The notes under the pieces were generated by a model. It saw nothing but the letters and a program-made list of their open reading frames with translations. It did not search any database and was not told the origin of the DNA. This document shows positions 59,623-64,000 of a DNA stretch of 64,000 nt, piece after piece (position 1 is the stretch's first letter; each line of letters opens with the position of its first letter). The stretch comes from DASXTK01 sp050744325 (GTDB taxonomy: Bacteria > Actinomycetota > Acidimicrobiia > Acidimicrobiales > VFJN01). A program made the translations under genes and the position numbers. The stretch lies in the NCBI GenBank assembly GCA_050744325.1, contig JBOGHK010000015.1:1-64000 (forward strand). Direction: 5' to 3'.

Positions 59623-60197
59623 CAGTTCATCGAGGGATGCGCAGGGAAGTTGGCCAGCATCGCGAGCTTGCCGCCCTGGCGCCGCAGGACCGAGCGCCAC
59701 ATGGTCTCGGGGTCGGAGGCGAACACGTCGTCGATCACGGCCTCCACCACCATCCACGCGTCCTGGGCCAGTTCGGCTTCGAGCTGGCCCGGCCCCCAGC
59801 CGGAGTAGCCGGCGAAGAACCGGATGCCGGCCAGCACGTCGGCGACCGTGTCCGGCTCCTGGTGGAGGTCGACGGTGCCCAGGTCGCCGATGACCTGTGA
59901 CCAGCCGAAGTCCGGCCCGTCGTGCCGGGCGCGGCGGCCCAGCGCGATGACGCCGTTCTGTTCGACCGGGCCGCCGACATAGAGCACCGGGGGATCGGCG
60001 GCCAGGCCGGCCCACTCGTCGAGCACGGTGCCTACCTCGAGGTCGGTCGGCCGGTTCAGGACGACCCCGAGGGCACCCTCGTCGGTGTGCTCGATCAGCA
60101 GCACGACCGATCGCTCGAAGTTCGGGTCACCGAGCATGGGCTCGGCGATCAACAGCTTGCCCACCAGATACGGAGCGGCATCGTCGCCACGACTCAC
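59622..60197 (-). CDS. YqgE/AlgH family protein
   Basis: 191-aa YqgE-fold protein with the family pattern LVGKLLIAEPMLGDPNFERSVVLLIEHTDEGALGVVLNRP, VLYVGGPVEQNGVIALGR, FAGYSGWGPGQLEAELAQDAWMVV and DPETMWRSVLRR. Function unknown in general, though the fold is widespread. The start is a GTG at 60197 (VSRGDDAAPY); another GTG two codons earlier is equivalent. It lies between a small hypothetical and the dehydratase in a reverse-strand series. Confidence 0.88.
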   Translation of the reverse strand: MSRGDDAAPYLVGKLLIAEPMLGDPNFERSVVLLIEHTDEGALGVVLNRPTDLEVGTVLDEWAGLAADPPVLYVGGPVEQNGVIALGRRARHDGPDFGWSQVIGDLGTVDLHQEPDTVADVLAGIRFFAGYSGWGPGQLEAELAQDAWMVVEAVIDDVFASDPETMWRSVLRRQGGKLAMLANFPAHPSMN

Positions 60198-60241
60198 CCC
60201 CACAGGATGCCGCGTCGGACGCCCACGGCGCGCGCTGCCGG

Positions 60242-60628
60242 TCAGGCGACGGTCTCGACCGAGACCACGTCGGCTCGGAGCCGGTCGATGGTCAGGTCCT
60301 CCAGGCAGCCCACCAGCTTGACCTCGTTGTACCGGCCCAGGCTGGGCTCGACCGTGAACCGGTAGCGGCCCGGTTCGATCTCGACGACGGCCGGGTCGCC
60401 GACCAGTCGGTTGTAGACGCTCCCCGCGCAGGCCATCACCAGCGCCTGGGCGCCCTGGTCGAGCGGCGGCTTGTAGCGCTGTTCCTCCACCTCGAGAACC
60501 ACCTCGCTCCGCGAGCCCGGCTCGACGCGGTCGCCACGGCTCTGGAACAGGTCGCCCATCTCGTCGACCGCCAAGGCGCCAGCCACGACCAGGCCGACCA
60601 GGGCGAGCTGCCGACCGCCCCGCATCAT
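60242..60628 (-). CDS. Hypothetical exported or membrane-anchored small protein
   Basis: 128-aa protein of unknown family: a hydrophobic N-terminus (MMRGGRQLALVGLVVAGALAVDEM) and a soluble C-terminal part of about 100 residues (VVLEVEEQRYKPPLDQGAQALVMACAG, IEPGRYRFTVEPSLGRYNEVKLVGCLEDLTIDR) with two Cys that might pair. It begins at overlapping ATGs inside the stop region of the gene before it (60625-60628, ATGA). It probably belongs with that membrane protein. No function inferred. Confidence 0.6.
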   Translation of the reverse strand: MMRGGRQLALVGLVVAGALAVDEMGDLFQSRGDRVEPGSRSEVVLEVEEQRYKPPLDQGAQALVMACAGSVYNRLVGDPAVVEIEPGRYRFTVEPSLGRYNEVKLVGCLEDLTIDRLRADVVSVETVA

Positions 60629-61191
60629 TCCGGCCCCGGCCCCGGCCCGGAGGGCGCGAACGGGTCGCTCGACTCGTCTCCCAGCAGCCCGCCCGGCGGG
60701 AGCGCGAGCGCATCCAGCCGGTGGACCAGGCTGCGTTCGAGGCTCGGCCCCGCCGTGAGCCGCCCGATGCGTTCGACGGCCCACGCGGCTCCCGACAGGA
60801 GGACCCCGGCGCCGAGCAGGACCGGTACGAACACCGAGGTTCGCTGGCTCGTGTCGTCGAGCCATGAGAACGGCTTCCGCGGCGTCGGCGCCGCCTCGTG
60901 CACCCGGACCAACAGGAGGGAGTCGTCCCCGGACCGCGCCGCTGCTGGCCGGCGGGCGTGGGCCTGGGCTCGGGCTCGCCGCTCGTCATCGAAGGCATCG
61001 AGCCGGTGATGGAGGCGGGACAGCCGGTCGAGCAACAGGACCCCGAGCAGTCCGACCTCGGCGGCCACGAAGATCACGCCGGCGACGATCGCTCGATTCC
61101 ACTCCCATCGACCGAGGTAGGCCACGACGTACCAGCCGGACGCGGCCATCGTCACCGCTGCCGTGCCGACGGCTACCCGCTGCGCGCTCAT
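60625..61191 (-). CDS. Hypothetical membrane protein
   Basis: 188-aa protein with membrane segments at about 6-24 (VAVGTAAVTMAASGWYVVAYL), 33-54 (AIVAGVIFVAAEVGLLGVLLL) and 122-140 (SVFVPVLLGAGVLLSGAAWAV), and between the last two a basic helical loop (RLSRLHHRLDAFDDERRARAQAHARR). The C-terminus is Pro/Gly-rich. ATG at 61191 overlaps the stop of the PEP-utilising enzyme by 4 bases. Unknown family; conserved linkage with the next small gene is expected (inference). Confidence 0.65.
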   Translation of the reverse strand: MSAQRVAVGTAAVTMAASGWYVVAYLGRWEWNRAIVAGVIFVAAEVGLLGVLLLDRLSRLHHRLDAFDDERRARAQAHARRPAAARSGDDSLLLVRVHEAAPTPRKPFSWLDDTSQRTSVFVPVLLGAGVLLSGAAWAVERIGRLTAGPSLERSLVHRLDALALPPGGLLGDESSDPFAPSGPGPGPE

Positions 61192-63323
61192 GCCGCCCGC
61201 CATTCTTCGGACTCGACGGCGCTGACCTCGCCGGACGAGCCGTCGACGACCACCCACCCGCCTTCGGCGAACCGTTCTCGGGCCCCGGGCATGTCGACCA
61301 CCGTCGGCACGCCGTACTCCCGGGCCAGGATGGCCAGGTGGGACAGCGTGCTCCCGGTCTCGGCGACCAGACCGGACAGCCCGGGCAGGTGCGAGGCAAG
61401 GCTCGGGTCGAGGGTCGCGACGACCAGGACGGCACCCTGCGGTGGCGGGCCCTCGCCCGTGTAGACGTGGACCCGCCCCATACCCCGACCTCCACCGGCG
61501 CCGCGGCCGTTGCCACCGTCGTCGCCGGTCGTCACCGGGACGATCACCTCGCCGGCCTGGCGGAAGGCCCGGGGCAACGGCCCGATCGGCCCCGAGGCCG
61601 CCAGACTGTCCGGCCGGACGGCGGGCTCGGGGCCCATCGCCGGCGTGTCCGGGACCACCATTTCGCGGAGCCTGCCGGCGAGCGCCTGGTGGACCTCGTC
61701 CAGCCGGAGGTGGCGGATCGCCGCCGCGTCTTCCAGCACCCCGCGCCGCACCAGCTCGTGGCCGACGGCCATTACCAGGCGAGCGGTCAGCTCGTGGATC
61801 CACCGGATCCGCAGCCGGAGCGCCTCGCGTCGCGTCGCTGCGCTGTCGGCGAGGGTGGCGCCGGCGTCGGGAGCCGACCGTCCCCCGGTCGGGAGCGGCG
61901 GTGCCGGCGGCAGAGTGACCGGCGTGCCGACCACCGGGGGCACCAGACTGAGCAGCACCGGGTGATGGGCGACCAGGGTCTCGTCGCTGGACTCGGGGTC
62001 GCCGGCCCGGAGCTCGGCCAGCAGCGCGAGCGCCCGCGACGCGGCTGTCGGCGCCGTCGTGTCGGCCGCCAGCAGTTGGCCGGTCAGCACCTCGTAGCCG
62101 TGAAGGCTGCGCAGCACACCGGCCGACCGTTCGAGCACGCGCAGCTGTTCGAGCGGAGGCAGCGTGCCCAGCGGAGGCACGGCCCGAAGCTGCGCGTCGA
62201 CCTCGTCGAGCAGATCGCCGGCGAGCGCCGGGAGAGCGGCGCGCAGCCGCCCCACCCGCCAGGCCGCTACCAGGCGTCGCGCAGGCGGACGCGGGTCGAG
62301 CAAGGCCAGCCGTGGGCGCGGCAGCGGCGACAGGCCGAGTAGCTCGAGGTCGACGGCGGGCCGTCCACCCACGGTGACCACCAGGGGCGATGCGCGCAGC
62401 TTGCGTGCGGAGACCGCGCCAATCAGCCCCAGGGCCGTCCGGAGGCCGTCACGCAGGGGCGGGATCCACAGGTCCTCCTCGAGCGCCGACAGCGCGCCGG
62501 GAAAGGTCTCGGCCACCGGTCCCGGGCCGAGGACCGGACCGGACGCCTCGGCCTCGTGGCCGACGGCGGTGATCGGCCGGGACTGGAGCAGTACCAGGCG
62601 GCCATCGTGCTCGATCGCCCACTCGATGTCCTGGGGGCCACCGAACACCGCGGCGGCCGACCGGGCCAGCTTGGCGAGTGCACGGCGCACCGACCGGACG
62701 AGCAGCCGGCCGGGCACCGCCCCGGAGGTGTCGAGCACCCGGCCCCGGATCGACAGCGAGAACTGGCTGCCGCTGACGATGCCGCTCACCAGCCGGTGGG
62801 GGCCACCGGGCACGGCCGCGACGACCAGGCGGTCGTGCCTGCCAGTGACCGGGTCGGCCCCGAACAGGACGCCGCCCCATGCCGGCTGGATGAAGGGTTG
62901 CACGAGCACCGCGACCGGTGCGCCGTCGGCCGAGTCGACGACGTCGCCGACGGCGACGAGCACGTCGTCCCAGGTGGAGACGTCCAACACCGACAGGAAC
63001 TGACCGGCCATCGACGAGGTCTCGGTGTCCTCGTGAGGCGACGACGATCGCACGACGACCGGAGACCGGCCGCCGACGCTCAGGCGTGCCCACGCCACCC
63101 GTAGCTCGTGGACCGCTGCCGCAGGCACCGAGTCCTGCTGCCAATGCCAGGTCGCGCGGGTCGAGATCACGAACCCGTCGAGGACCGGTATCCCGGCTCG
63201 CCGAGCCCTTGCGAGCGCGGCGGCCTTTGCGCCGACGAGGCTCGGATCACTGCTGGCGGGGTCGTCCAGTCCGAGAACGTCGCGCGAGGGCGCGCCTTCA
63301 TCCGACAACTTCAGTGAACCCAT
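61188..63323 (-). CDS. PEP/pyruvate-binding domain protein with PEP-utilising His domain
   Basis: 711-aa protein of the PEP synthase/rifampicin phosphotransferase type. The N-terminal ATP-grasp region has LVGAKAAALARARRAGIPVLDGFVIST, VVRSSSPHEDTETSSMAGQFLSV, QPAWGGVLFGADPVTG and DIEWAIEHDGRLVLLQSRPIT (to ~255). After a ~350-residue linker the swivelling phospho-His domain ends the chain: GLVAETGSTLSHLAILAREYGVPTVV with the acceptor His. It would move phosphate from ATP to an unknown acceptor; it has no PEP-synthase TIM barrel. The ATG at 63323 is fixed by GGAGG five bases upstream. Confidence 0.83.
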   Translation of the reverse strand: MGSLKLSDEGAPSRDVLGLDDPASSDPSLVGAKAAALARARRAGIPVLDGFVISTRATWHWQQDSVPAAAVHELRVAWARLSVGGRSPVVVRSSSPHEDTETSSMAGQFLSVLDVSTWDDVLVAVGDVVDSADGAPVAVLVQPFIQPAWGGVLFGADPVTGRHDRLVVAAVPGGPHRLVSGIVSGSQFSLSIRGRVLDTSGAVPGRLLVRSVRRALAKLARSAAAVFGGPQDIEWAIEHDGRLVLLQSRPITAVGHEAEASGPVLGPGPVAETFPGALSALEEDLWIPPLRDGLRTALGLIGAVSARKLRASPLVVTVGGRPAVDLELLGLSPLPRPRLALLDPRPPARRLVAAWRVGRLRAALPALAGDLLDEVDAQLRAVPPLGTLPPLEQLRVLERSAGVLRSLHGYEVLTGQLLAADTTAPTAASRALALLAELRAGDPESSDETLVAHHPVLLSLVPPVVGTPVTLPPAPPLPTGGRSAPDAGATLADSAATRREALRLRIRWIHELTARLVMAVGHELVRRGVLEDAAAIRHLRLDEVHQALAGRLREMVVPDTPAMGPEPAVRPDSLAASGPIGPLPRAFRQAGEVIVPVTTGDDGGNGRGAGGGRGMGRVHVYTGEGPPPQGAVLVVATLDPSLASHLPGLSGLVAETGSTLSHLAILAREYGVPTVVDMPGARERFAEGGWVVVDGSSGEVSAVESEEWRAA

Positions 63324-63328
63324 GGTCA

Positions 63329-63333
63329 CCTCC
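63329..63333 (-). promoter_or_regulatory. Ribosome binding site GGAGG of the PEP-utilising gene
   Basis: GGAGG followed by five bases and the ATG at 63323. The in-frame GTG at 63329, two codons earlier, overlaps this site and so cannot be the start. Confidence 0.7.
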
Positions 63334-63470
63334 GCTACGCGCCATGAATTCGTTGGTTTTCAGGGGGTAGCCCCCTCAACCGCAGAGCACGTCGATCTGT
63401 TCCCAGATGGTCGCTCGATGTTCTCGTGCGGCGTGCAATAGGTCACACCTCCGCCTAAGGTTGCTACGCC

Positions 63471-64000
63471 GTGCATGTCCACTCCGATCCGCCGATCACG
63501 CCGGCCTCGTTCCTTCTGGCCCGGCGCCCTCTCCTGATCGCCTTGGCCGTGTTGCTGGGGGCACTCGCAGTCGCCGCAGCCGTTGCGAACGGCCAACTGC
63601 TGCTGACCTGGGACGAACCCATCCAGCGCGGGGTCGAGGCGAACCGCACGTCCGACATGGACACGTTCTTCACCTGGATCAGCCGCTTCGGCAGCACGAT
63701 CCCGGTGCTCGTGTTGGGCACGCTGGCGGCGATCCTCACCTGGCGACGCTGTCCTGCTGTGGGTGTGGCGATCGCCGCGGCCACCGTGAGCCGGCCGCTC
63801 ATCGAGTTCACCCTGAAGGCGACGGTTGACCGGTCCCGACCGGACCTCGAGCGGATGGTCCCAGGAAACGGGCCGTCGTTCCCGAGCGGGCACGTGATGG
63901 CCGCGGTGGCGCTGTGGGGGCTGTTACCTGCCGTCGTGGCGCTCTACACCCAGCGTCGGGCCTTGTGGTGGGCGTCGGTGGGTGTGGCCGGAAGCCTGAT
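63471..64000 (+). CDS. PAP2-family phosphatase, cut by window edge
   Basis: At least 176 codons from GTG 63471 without a stop; the 3' end is outside the window. Membrane segments at about 20-39 and ~68-85 precede the PAP2 catalytic motifs: KATVDRSRP (KxxxxxxRP class) and PSFPSGHVMAA with the catalytic His in PSGH; the third motif lies beyond the edge. It would dephosphorylate a lipid (undecaprenyl diphosphate, phosphatidate) or related substrate at the outer membrane face. The frame agrees with the family over its length; the start GTG gives a short cytoplasmic N-terminus. Confidence 0.85.
   Translation, partial: MHVHSDPPITPASFLLARRPLLIALAVLLGALAVAAAVANGQLLLTWDEPIQRGVEANRTSDMDTFFTWISRFGSTIPVLVLGTLAAILTWRRCPAVGVAIAAATVSRPLIEFTLKATVDRSRPDLERMVPGNGPSFPSGHVMAAVALWGLLPAVVALYTQRRALWWASVGVAGSL

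Noticed and set aside
1..64000. CRISPR arrays, rRNA, tRNA, complete IS elements or prophage
   Set aside because: No regularly spaced repeats, no tRNA-like clover-leaf sequence with CCA end, no transposase or phage structural gene was found by reading; a dedicated tRNA scan would settle it.

Overview
The window reads as chromosomal DNA of a high-GC actinobacterium, most likely of the Acidimicrobiia (inference). The signs are mycothiol-conjugate amidase, CofC/FbiD-type F420 synthesis with an F420-dependent (LLM) oxidoreductase, a DUF222 HNH protein, an actinobacterial ImuA-ImuB-DnaE2 mutasome with TCGAAC-N4-GTTCG LexA boxes, frequent GTG starts and many 1-4 base gene overlaps. I see no rRNA, tRNA, CRISPR array, phage block or complete insertion sequence.

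1-18.9 kb: an LLM oxidoreductase, acyl-CoA thioesterase, amidase, small membrane protein, anchored nuclease, ChbG/YdjC deacetylase, an SCP2-mycothiol amidase pair, an NfeD-SPFH pair, a PhoU/TrkA-C protein beside an SLC41-like Mg transporter, a DUF885 peptidase with a PEBP lipoprotein, a membrane protein with a very acidic tail, a winged-helix protein, and two tandem S1C PDZ proteases divergent from an HxlR regulator. 19-32.3 kb: dnaE2, a secreted HAF-repeat protein, an Aap/Bzt-type amino acid ABC transporter operon (four genes), a PadR regulator and imuA-imuB. Both mutasome loci carry a LexA box 11-13 bases before the chosen start, so they should be induced together.

32.4-37.6 kb is centred on amino acid catabolism. 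Glutamate dehydrogenase lies near an overlapping gene pair (TIGR00300/ornithine-cyclodeaminase-like plus arginine-dihydrolase-like) that together match a cyanobacterial AgrE/ArgZ cut in two and reversed in order. A DUF2135-like lipoprotein follows. 37.7-45.8 kb is one three-gene unit: a YqiJ-like membrane/OB-fold protein, a 680-aa flotillin, and a 1,735-aa coiled-coil AAA+ ATPase of the MoxR-like kind. 46-50.6 kb holds a DUF222 HNH gene, RNase HII, PPK2, a MOSC protein and a patch of decayed metabolic genes. 50.7-56 kb holds a convergent GH38 alpha-mannosidase and a second large (alpha/alpha)6-type glycosidase-like protein. 56-64 kb holds gpsA, cofC with a PIG-L deacetylase, and a reverse-strand run made of a PEP-utilising enzyme, two small membrane proteins, YqgE and a PLP dehydratase. 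A PAP2 phosphatase runs off the right edge.

The most unusual signal is a set of palindromes with lengths divisible by three lying inside reading frames. Two of them (in dnaE2 and in the AAA ATPase) are both exactly 51 nt with the same plan: CGAAA ends and a CCGGA-N-TCCGG centre. They look like copies of one in-frame palindromic element. Related but different palindromes sit at the start of the PEBP lipoprotein gene and at the end of imuA. At three of the sites (dnaE2, the lipoprotein and imuA) both strands encode nearly the same peptide.
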